DNA from: DATKMP01 sp963790045
Lineage (GTDB): Bacteria > Bacteroidota > Ignavibacteria > UBA10030
DNA length: 64,000 nt
Assembly: GCA_963790045.1 (NCBI GenBank)
Contig: CAWBMS010000007.1
Coordinates: forward strand, 124,001-188,000
Direction: 5' to 3'
Shown: positions 27,781-36,042 of the stretch, in pieces
How the letters are laid out: every line of letters begins with the position of its first letter
Numbering within the stretch: the first letter of the stretch is position 1
The notes under the pieces: generated by a model
What the model was told of the DNA's origin: nothing
What the model saw: only the letters and a program-made list of their open reading frames with translations
Databases searched by the model: none
Made by a program: the position numbers and the translations under genes

Positions 27781-28674
27781 TTAGAATTGCACAACAAGAT
27801 TCATTGCATTACCATTCAACGTGATGGATGGAAGTAAATGAATTTGTATCAGCTGCCCGTTTTGTGAAAGTGAGAATCCTTCGGGATGTGCGGTGACCAT
27901 TCCAAAATAATATCCGATAAATAATCCCAGCGGATAATCACTGACCCAGTGAATGCCGTTGCTTAACATCCCCAGTCCGACCAGAGACGTAAAGGCATAG
28001 CCCGCAGGATAAATCCATTTAACGTCTGGATAATTTTCTGCGATCACCACAACGGTAGCAATCGTGGTGCAAATATGCCCGGAAGGATAGGCATCGAAGT
28101 GCGGAACTTGTTGATGGTAATCCACTTGATTGGGAAGAATTTTCCAAACGCCTGTCGGCGTTGTCCGCACAAACGGACTTTCACGCCCCGTGACATGCTT
28201 CAGTACCTGTACGACTGCGCCGGAAGCAAGCACAGCGGAAGTAATCTGGAAACCGGTTCGTAAAGCTTTCTGGTCATTCTCAAGAAGTCCGTACGCAGCA
28301 AAACCGCCCGCTAATGCAAATTGAGTTCTGCCGTCGCCGATCTCGGCGCAATTATCGCTCCACCGTTTTGCAGCATCGGAACTATGATAAAATTTTTCCG
28401 CAGGAGTATAGGTTGCATCATCCGTAGCAAAAGTTACCGCCGTTAAGCCGCCGACAAGCAGCCAGTCATTCACTCGTTCTTTGGAGGTGACAACATTCCA
28501 CCAACTCGCCATGCTGCGCGGCATCATCTCAAACAAGGAATACCATTTTACGTTTCCCTGATCCTGCAGAGAAGTGACACCAGTTGATGACGCGGACGAA
28601 TCCGGAAGAACTTGCGCGCGGGAAATGGAAACGATACAGACAATACTTACAATAAAGCTTCGTGAAATTTTCAT
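27781..28674 (-). CDS. PAP2-family phosphatase, paralog A
   Basis: 297 residues with a signal peptide (MKISRSFIVSIVCIVSISRA). Acid-phosphatase triad: LKHVTGRESPF (motif 1, slightly divergent from KxxxxxxRP), AYPSGH (motif 2), SNGIHWVSDYPLG (motif 3, with Asn in place of the usual Arg after Ser). Periplasmic dephosphorylation of lipid phosphates or undecaprenyl pyrophosphate is the family role. It overlaps the second PAP2 gene by ATGA; the pair is a tandem duplication. Confidence 0.85.
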   Translation of the reverse strand: MKISRSFIVSIVCIVSISRAQVLPDSSASSTGVTSLQDQGNVKWYSLFEMMPRSMASWWNVVTSKERVNDWLLVGGLTAVTFATDDATYTPAEKFYHSSDAAKRWSDNCAEIGDGRTQFALAGGFAAYGLLENDQKALRTGFQITSAVLASGAVVQVLKHVTGRESPFVRTTPTGVWKILPNQVDYHQQVPHFDAYPSGHICTTIATVVVIAENYPDVKWIYPAGYAFTSLVGLGMLSNGIHWVSDYPLGLFIGYYFGMVTAHPEGFSLSQNGQLIQIHLLPSITLNGNAMNLVVQF

Positions 28675-29576
28675 GGAAGATTGACGGTTAAAAGAACTCC
28701 GTAGGAATGATTATCGATAGTCGGGACAAAACAAAAACCCGTGGAGCCGTAATTAAAATGTTCTACTAATTTTGTTCCAAAATGTCCGAGAAGTGCGCCG
28801 ACAAAACAATCGCTTGCCCAATGTGTACTTTCGGTAATACGGCTGATTGCAACAAGCGACGCCAAAGAATATGCCGTGTAAGAAACCCATGGTTCGGTGT
28901 ATATATCAGCAATGGTTGTCGCTGCAGAAAAAACTGTCGTGGTGTGACCGGAAGGGAACGAATCAAAAGATGCAATACTCATATTCCTGTGTTTAAAATA
29001 GCTCAACGGACCGTGCCAATAACCGCCATCTCGTGTGGCATTACTGGGACGTTCGCGTCCGAACGTATTTTTCAAAACTTGAACGACAATGCCGGTGAAT
29101 AGGAATGATTCGATGCCGATCTTTGCTGTTTCAAACGATTTTGGGTCATGGGCAATCAACGAATAGCCGGCGAAACCTGCAAACAGACCTACGGAAAACA
29201 TTCCATTTCCACCGTTGGTAATAACAGGGCTAATCGCTTTCACAGTCGGATTTTTTTCTTTCCATTCATACAAACCATGATAAATCTGTTGATCGTAATG
29301 AAAAAGTGTCAACGTGATCATCGTTGCTCCGGCTGCACCGACAATATATGTCCCGGTAGAAACAGATCGTGTAGAATCTGATTCTGTGAATGCAGATACT
29401 CGTACCGGAATTGAACAGAGTATCAGCCACACGAAAATGATCGACCATGAATTTTTTAACAAATGCACGAATATAAGATGCAAAAAAATTGTCCAAGCTG
29501 AAAGAAGTATTTTGTCAGCCGCAAGGCATCGAAACAAAAAGAATCCCGATTGATTTTTTCCGCATTCTTCGTACAT
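28671..29576 (-). CDS. PAP2-family phosphatase, paralog B
   Basis: 301 residues as drawn. Motif 1 LKNTFGRERP, motif 2 FPSGHTTTV and motif 3 SRITESTHWASD are all canonical. The first ~40 residues are odd (MYEECGKNQSGFFLFRC) and precede a good signal sequence (SWSIIFVWLILCSIPVRVSA). The true start is therefore probably a TTG or GTG nearer 29460, which would also leave room for a promoter before the divergent LD-carboxypeptidase gene. Upstream partner of paralog A. Confidence 0.8.
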   Translation of the reverse strand: MYEECGKNQSGFFLFRCLAADKILLSAWTIFLHLIFVHLLKNSWSIIFVWLILCSIPVRVSAFTESDSTRSVSTGTYIVGAAGATMITLTLFHYDQQIYHGLYEWKEKNPTVKAISPVITNGGNGMFSVGLFAGFAGYSLIAHDPKSFETAKIGIESFLFTGIVVQVLKNTFGRERPSNATRDGGYWHGPLSYFKHRNMSIASFDSFPSGHTTTVFSAATTIADIYTEPWVSYTAYSLASLVAISRITESTHWASDCFVGALLGHFGTKLVEHFNYGSTGFCFVPTIDNHSYGVLLTVNLP

Positions 29577-29598
29577 TGCATTCTACAGTGAGAACGTT

Positions 29599-30539
29599 AT
29601 GAACATTATCAAACCACCAAAACTTTGCCGCGGTGATGTCATTGGATTGATTGCACCCGCAAGCACGCCGTCGCAGGATGAAAAAATTGAAAACGGTGTC
29701 CAGTATCTTGAACATCTCGGATACCATGTCATCATCGGCAAACATGTCAGCGACCAGTATGGATATCTTGCAGGAACCGATGAAGACCGCGCTGCAGATG
29801 TCAATGCGATGATCTGCCATAAAGATGTGAAAGCAATTTTCTGCATTCGCGGCGGCTACGGAACGCCCCGCATCCTTCAGCTTGTCAACTATCGTGCACT
29901 TAAACGACATCCCAAAATCATTGTCGGTTACAGCGACATTACCGCATTGCAGCTTGCGGTCTTCCGCAAAACCGGATTGGTGACCTTTTCCGGACCGATG
30001 ACAGGAACGGATATGTGGAAGGATTTCGATTCATACACAGAAGAACATTTCTGGCGCACGCTGACTTCCAATAAAAAAATCGGCGTGCTGAAAAATTGTG
30101 AGGACGATCCTGCGCAAGTTCTTGTACCGGAAAAGCGAGCGGAACAATTTTGGGCGGTAATCTTTCGCTGTTCACCAGCACGATGGGAACGCTGTTCATG
30201 CCTGGGCTACAAAATTCGATTTTAATAGTAGAAGACATCGATGAAGAGCCGTACCGGATCGATAGGATGCTGGCACAACTATTTAACAGCGGTGCATTAC
30301 ACCAAGTGTCTGCACTTGTCTTCGGCAAGTTCACGGACTGTGTTCCCGATGACGACAACGAACCCCATCTTACGACAGAACAAGTGCAGGAAGAATATGT
30401 ACAAAAGATCATGTGCCCTACCGTACGAAATTTTCAGTACGGACACATTCCGCGCAAACTGACAATTCCCTTCGGCGTACAAGCGATCTTAGATGCAAAA
30501 CGCGGGATACTGAATGTGCTGGAAAGCGGAGTGAGGTAA
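29599..30539 (+). CDS. Muramoyltetrapeptide LD-carboxypeptidase, S66 (frameshift at 30127)
   Basis: About 313 residues after correction. N-terminal half: GDVIGLIAPASTPS, then IFCIRGGYGTPRIL, the nucleophile-elbow region of S66 with the Ser normally found here, and VGYSDITALQ. After QVLVP the frame is lost; one base added behind GTAC (30124-30127) gives PGKASGTILGGNLSLF, the highly conserved S66 block, then DEEPYRIDRM. It trims D-alanine from murein tetrapeptides during recycling. This site is a deletion, unlike most other broken sites in the window. Confidence 0.9.
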
Positions 30540-30631
30540 GCAACTATAGAAGTCAGGGCTTGGGAAAACGATGGTAAAAACACGAAAATGGTAACGAGTA
30601 AAAAGAATATGAAAGATTTTTAAAATACTAG

Positions 30632-30745
30632 TTGACAGAAAATAAAGAATTTAGTATGTTCTTGTAATCGCCACTCCCTCCTTATTGGTGGCGAGAATAA
30701 AACCCCCGAGTCTCGACGTTGCTGTTTGGCGTCGAGACTTTGTAT
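30632..30745 (+). ncRNA. Candidate small RNA with CCUCC loop
   Basis: A sigma70-like promoter, TTGACA (30632-30637), 17-base spacer, TATGTT (30655-30660), is followed by two hairpins: CGCCAC/GTGGCG (30669-30674 with 30688-30693) whose loop reads TCCCTCCTTATTG, and GTCTCGACG/CGTCGAGAC (30710-30718 with 30730-30738) followed by TTTGT. No coding frame fits. The loop can pair with Shine-Dalgarno sequences. It occupies the 413-base gap between the LD-carboxypeptidase and DinB-like genes; the rest of the gap shows nothing. Confidence 0.45.
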
Positions 30746-30953
30746 TTCATGGGAAATGGGAAAAGCGGTGGCTGCATCGCTGCCGCAGACACCGTACACC
30801 AAGCGTTTGATCTAATCAATATTACAAATCGTAAAAAGTAAACTACAACAAGATTTTTATCAAAAAATTGATTAGAATCCATTCGATACGTCTCGAATTG
30901 AAATAGTTGTCGGCCATATCTATATATCATCTTTCATAAGAAAGGCATGCCTT

Positions 30954-31532
30954 ATGCGTAGCATTATTTCTATTCTTTTGTTGAGCGGACTTTTCGTGTT
31001 GCTTTTTACATTCGCTTCGGCGCAGGAGAAAAAACTAATCGAACCTCCTAAGCCGGCCCAAAATCCTTCTCAAGAATTGTTGTGGGTGTGGAACGGCATT
31101 GGAGAAAAATTGATTGCCATGGCGGAAGATTTTCCTGAAGGCAAATACGGTTTCCACGCACAGAAAGATGAGCGTACGTTCGGCGAAAATCTTTTGCATG
31201 TTGCAGCAGATTATTATTCTATGATAAATGCCATCAAAGGATCAAAGGTGGGGTACACAGGGAGTGGTGATTCTTTGCAAAAAAAGTATCCGACGAAAAC
31301 AGATATTGTGAAATACTTGAAGCAGGCGGTCGCCGATGGTGCGGAACTGATCAAGGCGCAAGGGGACAGCGGTTTGACGCGCGAGTTTAAATTGCCATGG
31401 GGCAACATGATGGTTCATGGTTCGTTGGGCTGGATGAGTGCTATCGAGCATGCAGGCGAACATTACGGACAGTTGGTGGTGTACTACCGCATCAACGGGA
31501 TGATACCGCCCGCATCCCGGCCGAGAAAATAG
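30954..31532 (+). CDS. Exported DinB-like protein
   Basis: 192 residues. Signal peptide MRSIISILLLSGLFVLLFTFASAQ, then a DinB four-helix bundle: LLWVWNGIGEKLIAMAEDFPEGKYGF, TFGENLLHVAADYYSM (first His), and SAIEHAGEHYGQLVVYYRING (HxxxH). These three His positions are the usual metal ligands. DinB proteins include metal-dependent thiol transferases; most exported ones are uncharacterised. AAGAAAGG lies upstream of the ATG. Confidence 0.8.
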   Translation: MRSIISILLLSGLFVLLFTFASAQEKKLIEPPKPAQNPSQELLWVWNGIGEKLIAMAEDFPEGKYGFHAQKDERTFGENLLHVAADYYSMINAIKGSKVGYTGSGDSLQKKYPTKTDIVKYLKQAVADGAELIKAQGDSGLTREFKLPWGNMMVHGSLGWMSAIEHAGEHYGQLVVYYRINGMIPPASRPRK

Positions 31533-31571
31533 TATCTGTGAATGTTATCCGATATTTTGGGAGACAGCAAC

Positions 31572-31766
31572 ATGAAAGACTATGCCTATCGCAGTACGTG
31601 TGCGCTGGTTGCATTACACAAACAACACAAGCGATCGTTTCTCGCAACATGGCAAAAAGCAACGAGAACCGGCATCGTCCTGCTTCGATCAACCGATCCC
31701 GCATATAAATCCATGGAAATGCTGTTACGGCATCCGCTTAAATCTTCACACGGGTATAAAGGATGA
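31572..31766 (+). CDS. Small hypothetical protein, 64 aa
   Basis: A 64-residue basic soluble protein with GGGAG eight bases before the ATG. Its stop overlaps the AlkD-like start (ATGA), which argues for real translation. TWQKATRTGIVLLRSTDPAYKSMEMLL is the most structured-looking part. No family recognised. It sits between the DinB-like and DNA-alkylation-repair genes and is probably co-transcribed with the latter. Confidence 0.5.
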   Translation: MKDYAYRSTCALVALHKQHKRSFLATWQKATRTGIVLLRSTDPAYKSMEMLLRHPLKSSHGYKG

Positions 31767-32488
31767 ACCACGTGAAAAATATTTCGCTCTCCGCAGAAAC
31801 CGATGCTGTGCTTGCCGAACTCTTCGCGCATGCCAATCCGAAAAATGTCGAAGGCATGGCTCGCTTCGGCATTGTTTCTAAAAATGTGCTTGGGCTTACG
31901 ACACCATTGCTTCGTTCGCTCGCAAAAATCCATAAGGGCAATCATGCCCTGGCGTTAGCGTTATGGCGGAGCGGCGTGTTTGAAGCACGCATTCTTGCCG
32001 CGATGATCGGCGATCCGATACAAATCACGCTGCCACAGATGAATGCATGGGCGAAGGAATTCGACAACTGGGCAATTTGCGACGGCGTGTGCATTCATTT
32101 TTTCCGTAAGACACCGTATGCACATCCGCTTGCGAAGCAGTGGAGTAACCGCAAAGAAGAATTCGTCAAGCGTGCCGGCTTTACGATGATGGCAACACTT
32201 GCCGTGCATGACAAAACGGCAAGCGACACTATCTTTAAAAATTATTTGAGTGTCGTAAAAAAATCATCACAAGATGAACGCAACGGCGTGAAGAAAGCCG
32301 TCAACTGGGCGCTGCGGCAAATCGGCAAACGGAATCTTGCGCTGAATGCCGCCGCCATCAAAACAGCAGAGTCCATCCGCACAATCAATTCTCCCGCCGC
32401 CCGCTGGATTGCCGCGGATGCACTGAGAGAATTACAAAGCGATACCGTGCAGAAACGGCTGCAAATGCATAAAAAAAGTAAGTTATAA
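31763..32488 (+). CDS. AlkD-like DNA alkylation repair protein
   Basis: 241 residues of HEAT-like helical repeats. Typical AlkD-family strings: GLTTPLLRSLAKIHKGNHALALALW, FEARILAAMIGDP, MNAWAKEFDNWAICDGVCIHFF, WSNRKEEFVKRAGFTMMATLAVHD, ERNGVKKAVNWALRQIGKRN. The Trp and Asp residues of the cleft (WAICD) are present. It should excise or recognise N3/N7-alkylated purines. Followed by a strong terminator. Confidence 0.88.
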   Translation: MNHVKNISLSAETDAVLAELFAHANPKNVEGMARFGIVSKNVLGLTTPLLRSLAKIHKGNHALALALWRSGVFEARILAAMIGDPIQITLPQMNAWAKEFDNWAICDGVCIHFFRKTPYAHPLAKQWSNRKEEFVKRAGFTMMATLAVHDKTASDTIFKNYLSVVKKSSQDERNGVKKAVNWALRQIGKRNLALNAAAIKTAESIRTINSPAARWIAADALRELQSDTVQKRLQMHKKSKL

Positions 32489-32530
32489 GTTTTATCTTTC
32501 GCGCAAATATAGTATTCAGCACTTTCTAAA

Positions 32531-32568
32531 GATAGCGTTAGCAGAGGCGTGAACGCTATCCTTTTTTA
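32531..32568 (+). terminator. Intrinsic terminator after AlkD-like gene
   Basis: GATAGCGTT (32531-32539) and AACGCTATC (32552-32560) form a perfect 9-bp stem followed by CTTTTTTA, 42 bases past the stop codon. Confidence 0.9.
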
Positions 32569-32790
32569 TATTCATCCATTCCAACTTTTGCCGCCTGCTT
32601 TTACCAACCCAACCATGGAGTTACAAACGAGAACACCGTGGATAGAAATGATGATGATGAACTTGCTTACCCCATCATTGAAATTCCGAAGGGGAAACTT
32701 GTCCTCGTACACCCCGACGATGGAGTTACGAATGAAAACGTTGAGGTGAAGAATGATGATTTTTATCCCGAAAATCGGACAAGCAGTTAA
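32569..32790 (+). pseudogene. Coding-like remnant with internal duplication
   Basis: One open frame without a start codon, just past a terminator, encodes an acidic peptide containing HGVTNENTVDRNDDDELAYP and again DDGVTNENVEVKNDDFYPE, then stops. The two GVTNEN segments mark a direct repeat about 93 bases apart (GGAGTTAC at about 32623 and 32721). No family recognised. It is probably the tail of a decayed gene next to the transposase remnant. Confidence 0.35.
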
Positions 32791-32852
32791 GGCAAAGATG
32801 ATTCAAATTGCATGGGTAAGGATCAGTTTATCTCTATCGTTCTTCTGCCTGT

Positions 32853-33134
32853 TTGCAATGTCCTGTGCGGACACGGTGTACTACTTCACCACGAGGACGG
32901 TATATTTATCGATGGGAACATGAAGCGGTGCTGGAGAGACTCAAACAACGCAAAGCTATCATCGAACATGTCTTTGGCACGATCAAGAAGGTTTGGGGAT
33001 ATTATGCCTTGTTAACGAAAGGGATCGTCAATGTTGCTGCAGAACTCGCCCTTATGAATCTCACTTACAATATCCGAAGAACATTGAATATCGTAGGAAC
33101 AAAAAAGCTGATGGTGCATCTGCAGCATGGGTAA
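32853..33134 (+). pseudogene. Transposase C-terminal remnant (IS1182/DDE type)
   Basis: The frame reads CPVRTRC, YRWEHEAVLERLKQRKAI, IEHVFGTIKKVWGYYALLTKG, ALMNLTYNIRRTLNIVG. This matches the end of IS1182-like DDE transposases, where the Glu of the catalytic triad lies in the VEHPFGTIK block (here IEHVFGTIK). The N-terminal three quarters and terminal inverted repeats are missing, so it is a dead fragment. From 33135 to 33398 nothing else is recognisable. Confidence 0.75.
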
Positions 33135-33398
33135 CGTTCTCTCAGATACTCTTAGGCACACAGGGCATTCAACGAAACGGTTGATGTCCCTTTTGACACA
33201 GTCTCCATCCCCTTGGGACTTGCCTGTCCATCATGCAACAAAAATGAAACACAGGAATGTGTGTCCTACCAGATATTTACCATTTTTTTAACCTCCGCTA
33301 TATTTTTCCGTTTTCAGCGTAATTTCGCAAGAATCGGCTCTGTTTTTCTCGATTGCGCGAATGTTATCGCCATTGCGTGTGTGTGAACAGGAATTGCG

Positions 33399-33566
33399 GG
33401 TACGGCGATTACCTATGCACGCTGGTTTGCCACATTGCGCGAAACACTAAAACTTAATCGGGCTGGTGATTGGCGCAACACATCCGAAAGAATTACAATG
33501 TTTTATGCAGTAGCCCAGCTGATTCGATCTGGATATCCATATAACATTATCAAAGCAGAGCGTTAG
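33399..33566 (+). pseudogene. Short coding-like fragment of unknown origin
   Basis: A 55-codon stretch (AITYARWFATLRETLKLNRA, WRNTSERITMFYAVAQLI) ends at TAG 33564-33566. It has no start in frame, because a stop lies just upstream. GTAC occurs at 33400-33403 exactly at its beginning. One extra base there would join it to an ATG-led frame from 33361, which makes a further case of the GTAC-associated frameshift possible but unproven. Confidence 0.3.
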
Positions 33567-33618
33567 GTTTGCACATATTGCTGATTTATCATGAAACGAT
33601 GTTTCCCCTCTGTAGCAG

Positions 33619-34401
33619 TTATTGTTCCGGAGGCGATTGTTCTACAGACAATTCGTCGTGCGGAAAATGTTTATGGCAATACATTGCATAGTATGCGCCG
33701 CCAAGATTGAGAATGATAACGGGAATGATAAGCACAATAGCGATAAGAGAACCGTACGGGCTATCCGGATTGAGACGGTATGCAAGGTACGAAGGCGCGC
33801 CGCCAAGAAAAAATGTACCGATATACGTGAGGCGTCGATTGCGTGGTGAAAGCCCGTGGAAGAAAAACAAACTGGCGATCATGCCATCTAAAAACGGAAT
33901 GCGTTGCGTATGCTGGCGCGACCAGTTGCGCCACAGCCAGAATAAATATCCGCCGCAAACAAAACACATCCAAAAATACCAGCCGAGAAAAAATATCCAG
34001 TAAAGATCGGTCGGTGTGGCATCGTTATCAAACCGGTTGGCAAGATCAATACGGTGCACACACAACAGCCCGAGTACCACACATGCCAGCACAGCCATCG
34101 CAATGCGGGAACGTTCCACCGAGTGTCCGTGCAGCGCTTGCTTCATCGTGCGGTATCCTTCCACAAAATTTTGTGCTTTGTTGTGTTTAGACAGCCAGAG
34201 TTCCAAGATGCGCACAACATATAAGCCCGTGATGGAAACAAGTAAAAATCCTGCAAGCGAAAACAGCACCCATAATTCCCGTGAGAAGAATATAATCAAT
34301 CCCACCAGCAAGATCAGAACTTGTAGTTCTTCGCGGTGGTACCATGTGAATGAAAATAATTTTCCCCGCGATGGTGAAAACTGATTGGGTCGTTGTCTCA
34401 C
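33619..34401 (-). CDS. Multi-pass membrane protein, unknown
   Basis: 260 residues with about six hydrophobic segments (LQVLILLVGLIIFF, LWVLFSLAGFLLVSITGLYVV, IAMAVLACVVLGLLCV, DLYWIFFLGWYFWMCFVCGGYLFWLW, LIAIVLIIPVIILNLGGAYYAMY). The N-terminal ~25 residues and the middle loop (RNWSRQHTQRIPFLDG) are basic. No family recognised. It overlaps the preceding membrane gene by ATGA, so the two products are likely partners. Not flanked by any gene that hints at its function. Confidence 0.6.
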   Translation of the reverse strand: MRQRPNQFSPSRGKLFSFTWYHREELQVLILLVGLIIFFSRELWVLFSLAGFLLVSITGLYVVRILELWLSKHNKAQNFVEGYRTMKQALHGHSVERSRIAMAVLACVVLGLLCVHRIDLANRFDNDATPTDLYWIFFLGWYFWMCFVCGGYLFWLWRNWSRQHTQRIPFLDGMIASLFFFHGLSPRNRRLTYIGTFFLGGAPSYLAYRLNPDSPYGSLIAIVLIIPVIILNLGGAYYAMYCHKHFPHDELSVEQSPPEQ

Positions 34402-35342
34402 ACCGGTTCTCCGTGAGCAAACGCCACCGCAGCAAGGTTTGCAAACCGGCGCGGGTTAAAATAAGTGCCTTCTAATTTCTGAACTTCGGCGGTCGTCATA
34501 CCAACTTTCATAAACGGATACGAAATGGGCTGACCATCATATCCACGCTTGGTGTTGCGGCAAATGAGAAAATAACTTTCAAAGAACGACGCATACGGTT
34601 TGAGCCACGACTCCGCATTTAAGAACCGAAAAAAATCATAGACCTGCCGGTTCAATCGCAGCACGTTCGTATCGTCATTCCAGTCTTCTTTTTCCACGTT
34701 CGCAAACATCACCTGTATCATCAGCCGTTTCCGCTGCGGGTCGATTCTTACTTCTTCGACCATGTCGATAAATGGATGTGTGGTGCGGTCTTCGATTTTT
34801 TGTTTCCAGAGATCGATAAGTTCGATGGCATTACCGCGCTGCAACAAAGAAAGCTGACGCTTAACATCGCCCTCCTTGTTTAAATTTTCTTGAAGCCGTA
34901 TTCTGTCCACCACAGTGGGGTCGGATAAATCAAGTTTTGACCGGCGTTTTTCACGGCGTTGATGCATCAACGCCAGTATATCCAACCGACGCTGTGCTGA
35001 ACGGCGGAATTGAAGGCCTTCTTTCAAAAACTCTTTCGTATCTTCAAGCCCCGATCCTTCGCTCGACTTCACATAAAATTCAATCACGTAACCGGTCAAT
35101 AATGCCGCAAACAGCAGTATCCAGATATCGGTAATGTCGTGTGTCATGAAAAATTCCCACCCGACCAGCCCTATGCCCACATACCACGCAATATGCGCGC
35201 ACACATGCAGCCACGATGCTATTCCGCTGATCAACGATTCAAACGCATCAATAGGGCGCCGCACCCAGATGTTTGCGTAATGGCGCAAAATCATCCACGA
35301 CAAAATAAACGCAACAAGCGCTATAATTAAAATAAAATACAC
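34398..35342 (-). CDS. Membrane-anchored protein with cytoplasmic domain, unknown
   Basis: 314 residues. Three hydrophobic segments near the N-terminus (FILIIALVAFILSWMIL, HVCAHIAWYVGIGLVGWEFF, IWILLFAALLTGYVIEFYV) are followed by a charged ~200-residue soluble region (LKEGLQFRRSAQRRLDILALMHQRREKRR, EVRIDPQRKRLMIQVMFANVEKEDW, FFRFLNAESWLKPYASFFE). No domain recognised. First of a two-gene unit with the next membrane protein (four-base overlap). Confidence 0.6.
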   Translation of the reverse strand: MYFILIIALVAFILSWMILRHYANIWVRRPIDAFESLISGIASWLHVCAHIAWYVGIGLVGWEFFMTHDITDIWILLFAALLTGYVIEFYVKSSEGSGLEDTKEFLKEGLQFRRSAQRRLDILALMHQRREKRRSKLDLSDPTVVDRIRLQENLNKEGDVKRQLSLLQRGNAIELIDLWKQKIEDRTTHPFIDMVEEVRIDPQRKRLMIQVMFANVEKEDWNDDTNVLRLNRQVYDFFRFLNAESWLKPYASFFESYFLICRNTKRGYDGQPISYPFMKVGMTTAEVQKLEGTYFNPRRFANLAAVAFAHGEPV

Positions 35343-35495
35343 GTTCTTTTTCGGATATTTGTAATTGTTACCGTGAACAGTTTGAAATCATCACAGGAAA
35401 AATTTTGTTATCATCCGGAGTGATACTATATGAATGGAACTTACACTGACAACAGAGCATGGTGCAGGCAGTGTCGGAAAAAACCGGAACACGTG

Positions 35496-35834
35496 TTACT
35501 TAAAACTTGCAATCGCGCGATCAACGGTTTCGTACGTTTTGAATACTTTGACGAGTTGAGTAATAACGAATAAACTTTCGACTTTTTCGGTAATGCACGC
35601 AAGGCGGAGTTCACCGTTTTTATTTTTTACAGATGTCAATGCGGCGATCAATGTGCCAAGGCCAGTACTGCTGATCCAGCGTACACCTTTCATATCGACA
35701 ACAATTTTGGAAAATCCTTCTTGTAGCAGGCTATGAATTTTCTCCCGAAAATTTTCTGTATCGGGATCCCCCATCAGATTTCCTTTTAAAGTAAGAACAG
35801 CGACGGTGCCGTGCATTTTTTCTTTTATCGTCAT
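35496..35834 (-). CDS. STAS-domain anti-anti-sigma factor
   Basis: 112 residues, one STAS domain: VAVLTLKGNLMGDPDTENFREKIHSLL, IVVDMKGVRWISSTGLGTLIAAL with the phosphorylatable Ser in SSTGLG, then ELRLACITEKVESLFVITQLVKVF. Such SpoIIAA/RsbV-like proteins bind and release anti-sigma kinases, depending on Ser phosphorylation. No kinase or sigma gene is nearby. ATG 35834 has AGGAG nine bases upstream; an in-frame start at 35909 does not. Confidence 0.9.
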   Translation of the reverse strand: MTIKEKMHGTVAVLTLKGNLMGDPDTENFREKIHSLLQEGFSKIVVDMKGVRWISSTGLGTLIAALTSVKNKNGELRLACITEKVESLFVITQLVKVFKTYETVDRAIASFK

Positions 35835-36042
35835 AGACAAACTCCTATTTGTATGGTCGTGAACATTCTGTGCATTGGCAATGATACGTTCTTTTTGATG
35901 GAATGTCAACGGAAAGCTGTACAGTTGACATTATAATTTTGTTGGTTGCAGCGGCAACGCACGTGCAAAAATTTCAGTATGAATTTCTATGTTTTATACG
36001 TTCCGTTGCTTTTGATAATTATGTTTACAGACATACTTCCCG

